Source: Streptomyces sp. DG1A-41
GTDB taxonomy: Bacteria; Actinomycetota; Actinomycetes; Streptomycetales; Streptomycetaceae
NCBI RefSeq assembly: GCF_037055355.1
Contig: NZ_CP146350.1
Span: 7,215,001 to 7,279,000, forward strand
Length of the DNA: 64,000 bases
Direction of reading: 5' to 3'
Positions 19,723 to 28,369 of the stretch are shown here, piece after piece. A program made the translations under genes and the position numbers. A model generated the notes under the pieces. That model ran no database searches. It was not told the DNA's origin and was given only the letters and a program-made list of their open reading frames with translations. Position 1 is the stretch's first letter, and the number at the start of each line of letters is the position of its first letter.

Positions 19723-20945
19723 ATGACCAGTCGCGCTCATATCGCCATGTTCTCCATCGCCGCCCACGGGCACGTGAACCCGGGTCTGGAGGTGATCCGC
19801 GAGCTCGTGGCGCGCGGCCACCGCGTGACGTACGCGATCCCGCCGGTCTTCGCGGAGAAGGTCGCGGAGACCGGCGCCGAGGTGAAGCCGTGGAACTCGA
19901 CGCTGCCCTCGCCCGACGACGACCCGGAGGCCTGGGGGAGCACACTGCTGGACAACGTGGAGCCCTTCCTCGACGACGCGATCCAGGCCCTTCCACAGCT
20001 GATCGAGGCGTACGAGGGCGACGAGCCGGACCTCGTCCTGCACGACATCGCCTCCTACCCGGCCCGCGTCCTGGCCCACCGCTGGGGCGTGCCCGCGATC
20101 TCCCTGTCGCCTGCCATGGTCGCCTGGGACGGGTACGAGAAGGAGGTCGCCGAGCCCATGTGGGAGGAGCCGAAGAAGACCGAGCGCGGCCGTGCCTACT
20201 ACGCCCGCTTCCACGCCTGGCTTGAGGAGAACGGCATCACCCGGCACCCCGATGCCTTCGGGGCCGGCCCGACCGCTCGATCGTCCTGATCCCCAAGGCC
20301 CTTCAGCCGAACGCGGACCGCGTCGACGAGACCGTGTACTCCTTCGTCGGAGCCTGCCAGGGCGACCGCAGCGCCGAGGGCGGCTGGGAGCGGCCGGCCG
20401 GTGCCCAGAAGGTCGCGCTCGTCTCGCTCGGGTCCGCCTTCACCAAGCAGCCCGGCTTCTACCGCGAGTGCGTCAAGGCGTTCGGCGACCTGCCCGGCTG
20501 GCGCCTGGTGCTCTCGGTCGGCAAGCACATCGACCCGGCCGAGCTCGGGGAGGTCCCCGCGAACGTCGAGGTGCGCTCCTGGGTGCCGCAGCTGGCGATC
20601 CTGAAGCAGGCCGACCTGTTCGTCACGCACGCGGGCGCGGGCGGCAGCCAGGAGGGCCTGGTCACGGCCACGCCGATGATCGCCGTACCGCAGGCCGCGG
20701 ACCAGTTCGGCAACGCGGAGATGCTCCAGAGCCTCGGTGTCGCCCGGTACGTGCCCACGGAGGAGGCGACCGGCGAGGCTCTGCGCGAGGCGGCCCTCGC
20801 CCTCGTCGACGATCCGGAGGTCGCCCGTCGCCTGAAGGACATCCAGGCGGAGACGGCCAGGGAGGGCGGCACCCGTCGCGCGGCCGACCTCATCGAGGCC
20901 GAACTCGCCGCTCGTAGGGGTAGCCGGGCCGCTCGCCAGGCATAG
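19723..20945 (+). pseudogene. mgt: Macrolide glycosyltransferase (Mgt/OleD type), frameshifted
   Basis: A GT1 enzyme that inactivates macrolides by glucosylation of the desosamine or equivalent sugar. The N-terminal half (19723-20289) starts [20 protein letters not shown] with the catalytic His at residue 15. The C-terminal half resumes in another frame with [17 protein letters not shown] and carries the donor site ([12 protein letters not shown] and [12 protein letters not shown]). One base is missing near 20266-20274, giving a stop at 20287-20289. The two halves together would be about 407 residues, the normal length, and show no other damage. Either a recent inactivating deletion or a sequence error beside GCCGGC. 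Confidence 0.85.
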
Positions 20946-20972
20946 TCGGGGCAGCTGTCACCCGCTGGTCCG

Positions 20973-21923
20973 TCACACCGTGACGGCCTGGCGGGTGAGG
21001 GTCATGCGGGCGTGGTCGAGAGCGGCGTCCATGCGCGCCGCCTGCCCCTGGGTGAACATGAACATCGCGGCGTCGTCCGTGTAGTCCATGTAGTTCATGA
21101 ACATGTCGCCGTTCGGTCCGTTGCCGCACGACACATGGGGGAAGTCGGGTGAACCCGTGTTCGGCCCGCCCTGGTTGGGGGTGTCCGCCACGAAGTCGCT
21201 GCCGCTGCACCCCTCGTCGTCGTCGCCCCAGATGTGCCGCAGGTTCAGCCAGTGCCCGATCTCGTGCACGGCCGTGCGGCCGCCGTCGAAGGGCGCGGCG
21301 GCGGTGCCGGTGGTCCCGAAACCGGTGTGCGTGACGACCACTCCGTCCGTGGAGGCGGCGCCGCCCGGGAACTGGGCGTAGCCCAGCAGGCCGCGCCGCA
21401 GTTGGCAGACCCAGAAGTTCAGGTAGACGTCCGCGGGCCAGGCGTCGTGGCCGCCGCTCAGGCTGAATTTGACCAGGTCGTCCGTGTCCCAGGCCGGGGT
21501 CGAGGTCTGCGTCCGCGTGATGCCGTCCGTCGGGCGGCCCAGCGGGTCGGTCCGGGCGAGGTGGAACTGGATGCGCGCATCGGCCACGAGGTCCTGCCAG
21601 GCCTCGGGGACCTTGTCCACGTCCGGGTTGCTCGCGCGGAAGTCCTGGTTGAGCACCTCGATCTGACTGTGGATCTGGGCGTCGCTCACGTTCTGCTCGG
21701 CTGTGTTGTGCACGACGTGCACGACGACGGGGATGTCGACGAGGCTCTGCCGGGCGGTGGCCGTCTCCAAGTGTTCGTAGGCGAACGCGGCGTTCTCGAT
21801 CTGGGCCCGGTTCTCGGCGTACTCGGGGTTCAGGGTGAGGAGCCTGCGGTGCACCTCCATGGCGCCGCACCAGCGGCTGTAGTCGGCGGAGGTGACGCGG
21901 TGGTAGGACTGCGCATCGGACAT
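20973..21923 (-). CDS. M43-family zinc metalloprotease (cytophagalysin/pappalysin type)
   Basis: A 316-residue metzincin. The zinc site [11 protein letters not shown] lies near residue 217 and the Met-turn MNYMDY near 273, with the family-specific VVVHVVHN strand near 65 and cysteines suited to disulfides (CGNGPNG, EGCSGSD). No signal peptide is evident from the ATG at 21923, which has GAGGGG upstream; a longer upstream frame adds a low-complexity segment unlike the family. Members are usually secreted, so the export route is unclear. It converges with mgt. Confidence 0.88.
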   Translation of the reverse strand: MSDAQSYHRVTSADYSRWCGAMEVHRRLLTLNPEYAENRAQIENAAFAYEHLETATARQSLVDIPVVVHVVHNTAEQNVSDAQIHSQIEVLNQDFRASNPDVDKVPEAWQDLVADARIQFHLARTDPLGRPTDGITRTQTSTPAWDTDDLVKFSLSGGHDAWPADVYLNFWVCQLRRGLLGYAQFPGGAASTDGVVVTHTGFGTTGTAAAPFDGGRTAVHEIGHWLNLRHIWGDDDEGCSGSDFVADTPNQGGPNTGSPDFPHVSCGNGPNGDMFMNYMDYTDDAAMFMFTQGQAARMDAALDHARMTLTRQAVTV

Positions 21924-22058
21924 GACTGCCCCTCGGGGGAGCTGGGGGTGTGCCGCGTAGGCGGCTGCTGTTGTGCGCGTGTGACACGCGCCGCGAGGGC
22001 CGGGCGACGCCGGGCGGAGCGGTCGGTTGCCCGTTCCCTCCGAACCCATACACTGATA

Positions 22059-22088
22059 ATGCTAGTCATTCGGGTGTAAAACCGGCAA
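22059..22088 (-). promoter_or_regulatory. Putative promoter of the M43 protease gene
   Basis: On the minus strand TTGCCG (22083-22088), an 18-base spacer and TAGCAT (22059-22064) form a good housekeeping-type promoter in an AT-rich patch. It gives a 5' untranslated region of about 130 bases before the ATG at 21923. Confidence 0.5.
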
Positions 22089-22121
22089 TTTGGATAGCTT
22101 GGCGAGCGAGGTGGCCGGATC

Positions 22122-22442
22122 ATGAGCGAGCCCCCATCGGAGCTGTTCCGCTCGTGGCTCCATTCCTACGAGGAGGACCACGAGGACGTGCGGGTGTACC
22201 GGCCGGACGACCACCCGTTCCCGCCGGCGCGCGGGCGGCGCGGCATGGAGTTCGCGCCCGACGGCACCTTCGTCGACCACCCGCTGGGACGCGGGGACGC
22301 ACCTGGCGCCGTGCCCGGCCGCTGGCGGCTCGTGCCGGACCGTCGCATCGCGCTCACGTTCGGGGGTGCTCGCCCGGACCGGGAGCTGGAGATCCTGCGC
22401 TGCGACGAGGACGTGCTGCACGTGCGGCGACTCACCGGCTGA
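22122..22442 (+). CDS. Small conserved hypothetical protein
   Basis: A 106-residue soluble protein with no recognised catalytic motif. The pattern RRGMEFAPDGTFVD, PGRWRLVPDRRIALTF and ELEILRCDEDVLHVRRL suggests a small antiparallel beta structure of the lipocalin-like type. ATG at 22122 is divergent from the M43 protease and shares a 200-bp promoter region. It ends at a strong terminator hairpin. Function unknown. Confidence 0.7.
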   Translation: MSEPPSELFRSWLHSYEEDHEDVRVYRPDDHPFPPARGRRGMEFAPDGTFVDHPLGRGDAPGAVPGRWRLVPDRRIALTFGGARPDRELEILRCDEDVLHVRRLTG

Positions 22443-22446
22443 AAGA

Positions 22447-22475
22447 GCCCGTCGGTTCCGGGGGAACCGACGGGC
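22447..22475 (+). terminator. Strong terminator hairpin
   Basis: A perfect 13-bp stem (GCCCGTCGGTTCC at 22447-22459 with its complement at 22463-22475) and a 3-base loop begin 4 bases after the stop of the 106-residue protein. It lacks a U tract. Confidence 0.85.
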
Positions 22476-22636
22476 CCGCACGCGGCAGCGGGGGATCAGA
22501 CCCTGCGAGAAGGCGAAGGCCACGATCGGGGCCCGAAGGGGGGCATAGCGGGCTCCTCGGCTGTGTGGATCCTGAGCAGGAGGTTGTGCCCGGCAGCGAC
22601 CGATGAGTAATTTCGGGACCCGGGCAGCCGCCCGCC

Positions 22637-22671
22637 GGCCGTCGTGCCCACCCCCACGGGGCACGACGGCC
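22637..22671. terminator. Terminator hairpin
   Basis: A perfect 13-bp inverted repeat (22637-22649 and 22659-22671, GGCCGTCGTGCCC type) with a 9-base loop. It is placed at the 3' side of the minus-strand gene remnant at 22.7-22.96 kb, so it is probably that gene's terminator. Confidence 0.75.
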
Positions 22672-22689
22672 GCCTTGTGCCATGAGCGT

Positions 22690-22962
22690 CGCTGCCCCCG
22701 CACTCCTCGCGCGTATTCTTGGGCCCCCTTCAGCCGGGAGCGGGTGGCGAAGGTCGGGCACGAGATGCCAGATGCCGTCGCTGCCCTTCTTGGCGTAGGT
22801 CTGAAGGCACTCGTCACCGGAGCCGACCGGGTTGTATCCGCCCGCGGCCCCTGGGACATGCCCGCGCTGTCGTAGCTGGCGGCGAAGGCCAACTCGTCAC
22901 AGGACTGCGTGTCGGGCTGGGGCAGGTCTCGGCACTCCTGCTGGATGGAGTCGATCGAAGCC
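22690..22962 (-). pseudogene. Degraded secreted-nuclease-like gene (NucA/NucB type, tentative)
   Basis: Reading the minus strand and changing frame twice gives a family-like series: DSIQQECRDLPQPDTQSCDE then LAFAASYDSAGM, a shift, GGYNPVGSGDECLQTYAKKG then SDGIWHLVPDLRHP, a shift, and EECGGS. The CDExxFAA core and the later spaced cysteines resemble actinobacterial NucA/NucB-type deoxyribonuclease domains. I recognise this only from pattern, so the family is tentative. At least two frame breaks (near 22850 and 22720) and no clean start make it a pseudogene, unless the breaks are sequence errors. The region from 22963 to 23230 may hold its N-terminal part but gives no convincing protein. Confidence 0.45.
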
Positions 22963-23267
22963 GCAGGTCGTGGCCGGCCGGGCAGACCCCGCCGCCGAAC
23001 GCCGACGACTCCTCATCAGGACCTCGAGCAAGGAACCCGCAGCCCGGGTGATGCCCGGCCGCGTCAGCCACGCGCTGACCATCACCGGCACGGTGCCGGG
23101 CACGGGCAGGCACACGAAGCAGAAGGCCGCCGACCCCGGCAGCACCGCAGGCGGCACACCGTCTCCGGCACTGACCGGCTCCTCCGAGCCGCAGTTGTCG
23201 ACGATGAGCATGACGACCACGTCCACCGACGACCCCGTATCTCGTCAGGAGCTCTTAGGGTGTGCGG

Positions 23268-23813
23268 ATGACGACGTACGCGGCACTGTTGCGCGGAATC
23301 AACGTGGGCGGCAGCAAGAAGGTCCCGATGGCGGACCTGCGCGCACTCCTGACCGGCCTCGGCCACGAGGACGTACGGACGTACCTCCAGAGCGGCCAGG
23401 CCGTGTTCACCTCCGGTCACGGCGACGAGGAGTCGCTGGCCGCCGAAATCACGCACGCCATCGAGAAGCACTTCGGGTTCGGCGTAGACGTGCTCGTGCG
23501 CGACCACGCCTATCTGAAGGCGATCGCCGACGCCTGCCCCTTCCCGGCCGCCGACCTGGAGCCCAAGCAGCTCCACGTCACCTACTTCTCCGCCCCCGTG
23601 TCTCCCGAGCGCTTCGCGGAGATCGACGAATTCGCCTACCTCCCCGAGGAGTTCCGCCTGGGCGACCGCGCCCTGTACCTGTACGCCCCGAACGGCCTGG
23701 GCCGCTCCAAACTGGCCGAGCACCTCTCGAAGCCGCGCATCACCAAGGGCGTCATCGCCACCACCCGTAACTGGAACACCGTCGTCAAGATGGTGGAGAT
23801 GACGGATGCCTGA
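23268..23813 (+). CDS. DUF1697 family protein
   Basis: A 181-residue cytoplasmic protein with the clear DUF1697 opening TYAALLRGINVGGSKKVPM and the later YLQSGQAVF and KRITKG-like segment (KPRITKGVIATTRNWNTV). Its biochemical role is unknown. I chose ATG at 23268 over the GTG six bases upstream because DUF1697 proteins begin directly with this motif. TAGGGT at 23256-23261 could be a -10 for a leaderless transcript. It overlaps the next gene by 8 bases. Confidence 0.92.
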   Translation: MTTYAALLRGINVGGSKKVPMADLRALLTGLGHEDVRTYLQSGQAVFTSGHGDEESLAAEITHAIEKHFGFGVDVLVRDHAYLKAIADACPFPAADLEPKQLHVTYFSAPVSPERFAEIDEFAYLPEEFRLGDRALYLYAPNGLGRSKLAEHLSKPRITKGVIATTRNWNTVVKMVEMTDA

Positions 23814-24180
23814 ACACGATCCGGCCGTCGAGGCCGCCATCGAGGGCGAGCTGGCGCTGCTCGACCCGGACGTGCGCCGCTCGCCCGAGCGGGTCGGGGC
23901 GCTGCTGCACCCCGACTTCCACGAGTTCGGCGCCTCCGGGCGGCACTGGAGCCGGGCCGCCGTCATCGCCGCCCTGGCCGAGACCACCGACCTCGATTCC
24001 CCGCCCGTCGTCACCTCCCAGGTGCACGGCGTACGGCTGGCCCCCGACCTCGTCCACCTCGTCTTCGACACCGAGTACGACGGCAGGCGCGCACACCGCA
24101 GTTCGCTGTGGCGGCGGACGGAGGACGGTTGGCTGCTCTACTTCCACCAGGCCACGCCCTTCAGCGACCGGCGAGAGTGA
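23806..24180 (+). CDS. DUF4440 / NTF2-like protein
   Basis: A 124-residue protein with the NTF2-like small alpha+beta barrel pattern: an N-terminal helix (AAIEGELALLDPDVR), then LLHPDFHEFGASG, WSRAAVIAAL and a final sheet ending SLWRRTEDGWLLYFHQATPF. DUF4440 members are often annotated as nuclear transport factor 2 family and may bind small ligands. Its start overlaps the DUF1697 stop, so the two are coupled. Its last 20 bases overlap the convergent transglutaminase gene. Confidence 0.85.
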   Translation: MPEHDPAVEAAIEGELALLDPDVRRSPERVGALLHPDFHEFGASGRHWSRAAVIAALAETTDLDSPPVVTSQVHGVRLAPDLVHLVFDTEYDGRRAHRSSLWRRTEDGWLLYFHQATPFSDRRE

Positions 24181-25003
24181 CCCTCCGGTCGCCGAGGTAG
24201 GTCGTGTACGACGTGATCTCCGCGGGGACGGCCAGCCGCGCGTCCTCGTAGGGCCGCGCCAGGTCGTCCTGGGAGCCGACCGCGTCGGCCGCCGCCAGTT
24301 CGTGCCCGGTGAGCGGCACCCGGCCGAGGAACTGCGGACCCCAGCCGTCCCAGGGGAGCAGTTCGACGCCGTTGACGGCGGCCAGGTCGCGCACCACATT
24401 GCCCCACACGAACCACAGCCCCCGCAGCCGGTCGACGCCGCTGAGCCCGAAGTCCATCGGATCCGCCCGCCCCTCGCGGCAGGCCCGCCAGGCCTTCCCG
24501 GCCACGAGGAACCGGTCCCTCGGCACGTCCACGGGGTCGAACGGCACGTCGTACCCGTGGTGGACCTGCGCGTCGGCCAGCCGCCACCGCCCCTCCGGCG
24601 TGCGGTACTCGGTCACCCAGTGGTCCTCGTGGAAACCGTCGACGAAGTACGACGCGAAGCCGCAGCGCAGCCGCGCGGGCGTCCCCGTGGCCCGCAACAG
24701 CGAGCACAGCAGCAGCGAGAAGTCCCGGCACGTGCCGACGAACCGCTCCTTCGGCGCCCGCTCTTCGGTGAGCGGGGCGTCACCGCGCTCCCGCAGGATC
24801 CTCAGGATCTTTGTGACGTAGCGGGACTCGGCGTCGTGGTGCAGCCGCGCCTCGGGCACGGAGTATCCGAACAGCTCTCCCTCACCCCGATGGATGATCA
24901 CGTCCCGTACCAGGCCGGTGAGTTCCCCCGGGTCACGCGGCAGGCCGCTCGTGTCCAGGTCACCGGGGTCGCTGTACGGCGTCTGCCTCAGGTAGTCGTC
25001 CAT
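24161..25003 (-). CDS. Transglutaminase-like domain protein
   Basis: A 280-residue cytoplasmic protein with a transglutaminase-like cysteine protease fold. The catalytic triad fits Cys in GTCRDFSLLLCSLLRATG near residue 90, His in EDHWVTEY near 124 and Asp in LADAQVH near 143. No signal peptide or membrane segment is visible. Substrate and partner are unknown. Confidence 0.85.
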   Translation of the reverse strand: MDDYLRQTPYSDPGDLDTSGLPRDPGELTGLVRDVIIHRGEGELFGYSVPEARLHHDAESRYVTKILRILRERGDAPLTEERAPKERFVGTCRDFSLLLCSLLRATGTPARLRCGFASYFVDGFHEDHWVTEYRTPEGRWRLADAQVHHGYDVPFDPVDVPRDRFLVAGKAWRACREGRADPMDFGLSGVDRLRGLWFVWGNVVRDLAAVNGVELLPWDGWGPQFLGRVPLTGHELAAADAVGSQDDLARPYEDARLAVPAEITSYTTYLGDRRVTLAGR

Positions 25004-25102
25004 GCCCCGGACCCTCGCCCCTGCCCCAGGGGCAAGGTCAACGGCACCGGACGTTTGGCCGAATCACCCCCACACGAACCGGGGCCTTGGCACGGTAGGA
25101 CC

Positions 25103-25399
25103 ATGACGAGCACCGATCACCCGACGACTCCATCCGGTCGTACGACGGCCGTCCAGGCCATGCGCGGCGCGGCGACGCAGCTTGCCGAACTGCTCGGCAC
25201 GACCCCCGACTCCGTCACCGCCGTCCGCCCGACGCCCGACGGCTGGACGGCCGACGTGGAGGTCGTGGAACTGGAGCGGGTCCCCGACACCATGACCATC
25301 ATGGCGACCTACCGGGTCATACTCGACCCGGAGGGCCGGCGCATGGGCTACGAACGGGTGCGCCGCTACGCCCGCGGCCAGCTCGACCGAGGGCGTTAG
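25103..25399 (+). CDS. gvpO: Gas vesicle protein GvpO
   Basis: A 98-residue GvpO-family protein: [34 protein letters not shown] and [20 protein letters not shown] are the family pattern. It is first in the cluster, with ATG at 25103 after TAGGA and a 125-base gap before gvpA, so it may have its own transcript. GvpO is required for gas vesicle formation in haloarchaea and is conserved in actinobacterial clusters. Longer upstream frames here are not gene sequence. Confidence 0.88.
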   Translation: MTSTDHPTTPSGRTTAVQAMRGAATQLAELLGTTPDSVTAVRPTPDGWTADVEVVELERVPDTMTIMATYRVILDPEGRRMGYERVRRYARGQLDRGR

Positions 25400-25524
25400 C
25401 GCCCGTCCCGCTCCTTCCGACTTCCCTCCGCGGGAGGTGTTTTCGGTGTGTGCGTGAACACGTCCGCCGCCCACCCCGTACCTACGGACGGCACGAGAAC
25501 GAGTCTCGCGAGAGGAATCGCACC

Positions 25525-25920
25525 GTGACCGTCATGACACAGACCGGCGGGATGCAACCCGCCGCCACCTCCGGCGGGTCGGGGACCGGTGGCCTCTTCG
25601 ACATCCTCGAACTGATCCTGGACCGCGGGCTCGTGATCGACGTGTTCGTCCGTGTCTCCCTGGTCGGCATCGAGATCCTGAAGATCGACATACGGATCGT
25701 CATCGCCAGCGTCGACACCTACCTCCGCTTCGCCGAGGCCTGCAACCGCCTCGACCTCGAGTCCGGCCGCAAAGCCCCCGACAAACTCACCGACATCGTC
25801 GGCAACCTGGTCGAGAGCGGCGCCCGAGGCAAGACCAGCGGCGCGATCGGCGGGGCCATCGACGCGATCGGCGACATCTTCGACCGCGACGACAAGGACC
25901 GCAGGGAGGAGGAGCGGTGA
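25525..25920 (+). CDS. gvpA: Gas vesicle structural protein GvpA
   Basis: A 131-residue GvpA/J-type shell protein. The core (about residues 23-75) has [25 protein letters not shown] split across two strands, followed by [24 protein letters not shown], the signature amphipathic wall-forming segment. Unlike the roughly 70-residue archaeal GvpA, it has a C-terminal tail ([18 protein letters not shown] to a charged [11 protein letters not shown] end), as is typical in Streptomyces. GTG at 25525 follows AGAGGAA. Its stop overlaps the gvpF start. Confidence 0.92.
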   Translation: MTVMTQTGGMQPAATSGGSGTGGLFDILELILDRGLVIDVFVRVSLVGIEILKIDIRIVIASVDTYLRFAEACNRLDLESGRKAPDKLTDIVGNLVESGARGKTSGAIGGAIDAIGDIFDRDDKDRREEER

Positions 25921-26636
25921 GCGGCGTCTACGTCTACGCCGTCACCCGCTCCGACCACCCCCTGCGGCTCGACGGCCTGCGCACCGTCGGAGGGACCGAC
26001 GGTCCCCCGCGCGTGGTCGTCCACGGCCCGCTCGCCGCCGTGGTCAGCGCCGCGCCCCCCGACCTGCGTCCCAAGCGGCGCGACCTCGCCGCCCACCAGG
26101 AACTCCAGGAACGGCTCATGGCGGACGGCTCGGTCCTGCCCATGAGGTTCGGCCTGCTCGCCCCCGACGACACCGCCGTCAGAACGGCCCTGGAGGAGCG
26201 GGGCCGGGACTATGCCCGAAGGCTCGGCGAACTGCACGGCACCGCCGAGTTCAACCTCAAGGCCGCCCGCGACCAGGACGACCTGCTGCGCGAGGTGCTC
26301 GACGAGTCCGAGGAGGCCCGGCGGCTCAACCAGCGCACCCGTCACGGCACCGGCAGCTACGAGGACCGCCTCGCCCTCGGCGAACTGGTGGCCCGGCAGG
26401 TCGACGCCCGGCGGCGGCGGCAGGCCGACGAGATCGTCGGGCGGCTGTCCGCACTGACCAGGTCCAGCGTCGTGGCGGACCCGGCCGAGGACGACTTCCT
26501 CAACGTGTCGTTCCTCGTCGAACGCGCCCGCGCCGAGGAGTTCACCACGGCCGGCCGGCGCCTGGCCCACGACTACGGCGACGCCTACGACTTCCGGCTG
26601 CGCGGCCCCCTGCCCCCGTACAGCTTCGCCGGCTGA
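25917..26636 (+). CDS. gvpF: Gas vesicle protein GvpF
   Basis: A 239-residue GvpF/GvpL-family protein. It begins [10 protein letters not shown] and has the conserved [21 protein letters not shown] block near residues 60-80 (here split at MADG), then GTAEFNLKA near 108 and [15 protein letters not shown] at the end. GvpF is a minor wall protein thought to act in gas vesicle nucleation. GTGA overlap with gvpA and 2 bases to gvpG show an operon. Confidence 0.93.
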   Translation: MSGVYVYAVTRSDHPLRLDGLRTVGGTDGPPRVVVHGPLAAVVSAAPPDLRPKRRDLAAHQELQERLMADGSVLPMRFGLLAPDDTAVRTALEERGRDYARRLGELHGTAEFNLKAARDQDDLLREVLDESEEARRLNQRTRHGTGSYEDRLALGELVARQVDARRRRQADEIVGRLSALTRSSVVADPAEDDFLNVSFLVERARAEEFTTAGRRLAHDYGDAYDFRLRGPLPPYSFAG

Positions 26637-26638
26637 CC

Positions 26639-26890
26639 ATGGGCCTGCTCACCGGCATCCTCACCCTCCCGCTCGCGCCCCTGCGCACCACGCTCTGGGC
26701 CGCCGAGCAGCTACAGGCAGCCGCCGAGGCGCAGTACTACGACCCGGCCCCCGTCCGGCAGGCCCTCGTCGATCTGGAACGCGCCCTGCTGGAGGGACGC
26801 GTCGACGAGGACGAGTACGACCGCCGCGAGGACGAACTGCTGGACCGACTCGACGAGATCACCGCCCGGAGACGAGCCCCCCGACCATGA
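26639..26890 (+). CDS. gvpG: Gas vesicle protein GvpG
   Basis: An 83-residue GvpG-family protein with a hydrophobic N-terminus (MGLLTGILTLPLAPLR), a helix (LWAAEQLQAAAEAQYYD) and an acidic coiled helix (LLEGRVDEDEYDRREDELL). GvpG is an essential small accessory factor in vesicle assembly. The stop overlaps the next start by four bases (ATGA). Confidence 0.9.
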   Translation: MGLLTGILTLPLAPLRTTLWAAEQLQAAAEAQYYDPAPVRQALVDLERALLEGRVDEDEYDRREDELLDRLDEITARRRAPRP

Positions 26891-27249
26891 CCCATCCGGC
26901 AGCAGGCGGACTCACCGGACCACCCCGCCCATCTTCCCCCTACGACCACGGGCCCGGCCCCCAGAGCGCCAACCTCGCCGACATCCTCGAACGCGTCCTC
27001 GACAAGGGCGTGGTCATCGCCGGCGACATCCGGATCAACCTGCTCGACATCGAACTGCTCACCATCAAGCTGCGCCTGCTCGTCGCCTCCGTCGACAAGG
27101 CGAAGGAGATGGGCATCGACTGGTGGGAACACGATCCCTCCCTCTCCTCCCGGGCCGCCCGCCCGGAACGGTCCCTGGCCGACGAGAACGAACGACTGCG
27201 CGCCGAGATCGCCGCCCTCAAGGCGGCCGACAGGAGGCCGGAGCCATGA
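26887..27249 (+). CDS. Gas vesicle protein, GvpA superfamily (GvpJ/GvpS-like)
   Basis: A 120-residue minor structural protein. The GvpA-like core LADILERVLDKGVVIAGDI then RINLLDIELLTIKLRLLVAS lies at about residues 30-70, followed by KEMGIDWWEHDP and a C-terminal coiled helix (LADENERLRAEIAALK). The DWWEHDP stretch separates it from true GvpA and suggests GvpJ or GvpS, which cap or widen the vesicle. I cannot choose between those names. ATGA overlaps flank it on both sides. Confidence 0.85.
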   Translation: MTHPAAGGLTGPPRPSSPYDHGPGPQSANLADILERVLDKGVVIAGDIRINLLDIELLTIKLRLLVASVDKAKEMGIDWWEHDPSLSSRAARPERSLADENERLRAEIAALKAADRRPEP

Positions 27250-28061
27250 CCGACCCGAACCGCGTCTACGCCTACGCGGTCCTGCGACGCACCCCCGAGG
27301 CCGCCGCGGCGGTGGCTGATCTGCGCGGGGTCGCCGGCGACCCGATACACCTGGTGGAGCCCGCCAACCCCGCCTCACAGCCGGCCTTCGCCGTCGGCCA
27401 CGTCCCGGCGGCCGACTACGACGAGGCCCCCCTCAAGGCCCACCTCGACGACCTGGACTGGCTGGAGTCCACGGTCCGGTCCCACCACGCCGTGGTCGCC
27501 GCGCTCGTCGCGAGCGGCGCCGCCGTCCTGCCCCTCCGCCTGGCCACCGTCTACCCCGACGAGGACCGTGCCCGGCAGGCCCTCGACACCCGCAGCGCGT
27601 ACTTCCTGTCCCTCCTGGACCGCCTCACGGGCCACGTCGAACTCGGCGTCAAGATCTACGCCACCCCGGACATCACACCACCCGAGCCGGACACCGACGC
27701 CGGACGGGAAACCCCCACCGGCCTCGGCGTCGGCCGCGCCTACCTGGCGATCCGCCGCCGCAGACAACGCAGGAACGAGGAGGCCTGGCGCACGGTCGCA
27801 CAGGCCGCCGCACACCTCACCCGGACGGCCGGCGCCCTCGCGGTCGACCGCCTCGCACACACCCCGCAACGCGGAAGCCTCGCGGGCCCGGCCCCCGGCA
27901 CCAACGTCGGCAACGACGCCTACCTCGTCCCCGCCGACCGCGTCGACGCCTTCCGCACCGGCGTACTGGCGGCCGCCGAGGGCATCCCCGGCCTCCGCGT
28001 CGAAGTCACCGGCCCCTGGGCTCCCTACTCCTTCGCGTTCCAGCCGGAGCCGGCCGTGTGA
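27246..28061 (+). CDS. gvpL: Gas vesicle protein GvpL/GvpF family
   Basis: A 271-residue second GvpF/L-family protein: NRVYAYAVLRR at the start, HHAVVAALVASGAAVLPLRLAT near residue 80 (split after VASG) and GLRVEVTGPWAPYSFA at the end. It is divergent from GvpF, with an extra insertion (PDITPPEPDTDAG). It is the last clear gas vesicle gene. The cluster stops here without gvpK or gvpN. Confidence 0.9.
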   Translation: MTDPNRVYAYAVLRRTPEAAAAVADLRGVAGDPIHLVEPANPASQPAFAVGHVPAADYDEAPLKAHLDDLDWLESTVRSHHAVVAALVASGAAVLPLRLATVYPDEDRARQALDTRSAYFLSLLDRLTGHVELGVKIYATPDITPPEPDTDAGRETPTGLGVGRAYLAIRRRRQRRNEEAWRTVAQAAAHLTRTAGALAVDRLAHTPQRGSLAGPAPGTNVGNDAYLVPADRVDAFRTGVLAAAEGIPGLRVEVTGPWAPYSFAFQPEPAV

Positions 28062-28091
28062 CAACCACGCACAGGTTGTAAGACTCACGGC

Positions 28092-28313
28092 GTGATGCCT
28101 CGGAGGGACCCGACGAACGGCGCACCGGACCGGAACCGAAGACGCTGGGGAGTTTTCACCCGCCGGGATTTCCGCCTGCTCTGGGTGGGCGGGACCGTGA
28201 GTGGGCGGGGCCTTGTCATGAGCCCGATGCGCCGCGAACAGGACCTTCCGCAGGCCCACGAAGCGGAACAAGCGCCCACCGGGGACTCAAGAGGGGTGCA
28301 AGGGGCCGTCTGA
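28092..28313 (+). pseudogene. Remnant of an MFS transporter N-terminus
   Basis: A short frame of 73 codons. Residues 18-36 (RWGVFTRRDFRLLWVGGTV) match the cytoplasmic start and first helix edge of MFS exporters, after which similarity ends and the sequence becomes hydrophilic. A complete MFS protein would need about 400 residues. I read this as the broken end of a transporter gene left after a deletion; it could also be a chance small ORF. It lies just after gvpL and ends at a terminator. Confidence 0.4.
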
Positions 28314-28327
28314 CTGACAAGACGGCC
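28304..28327. terminator. Bidirectional terminator between gas vesicle and sulfur operons
   Basis: An 8-bp perfect stem (GGCCGTCT at 28304-28311, AGACGGCC at 28320-28327) with an 8-base loop, flanked by AAGG and CCTTT. It separates the rightward gvp region from the leftward sulfur operon. Confidence 0.75.
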
Positions 28328-28369
28328 GCCGCCCCTTTCAGGTTCCGGCGACTCCTCCGCACGCTGCTT

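Noticed and set aside
24302..25102. Plus-strand extension of gvpO across the transglutaminase gene
   Set aside because: The GvpO family is about 100 residues and a clear ATG with ribosome binding site lies at 25103.
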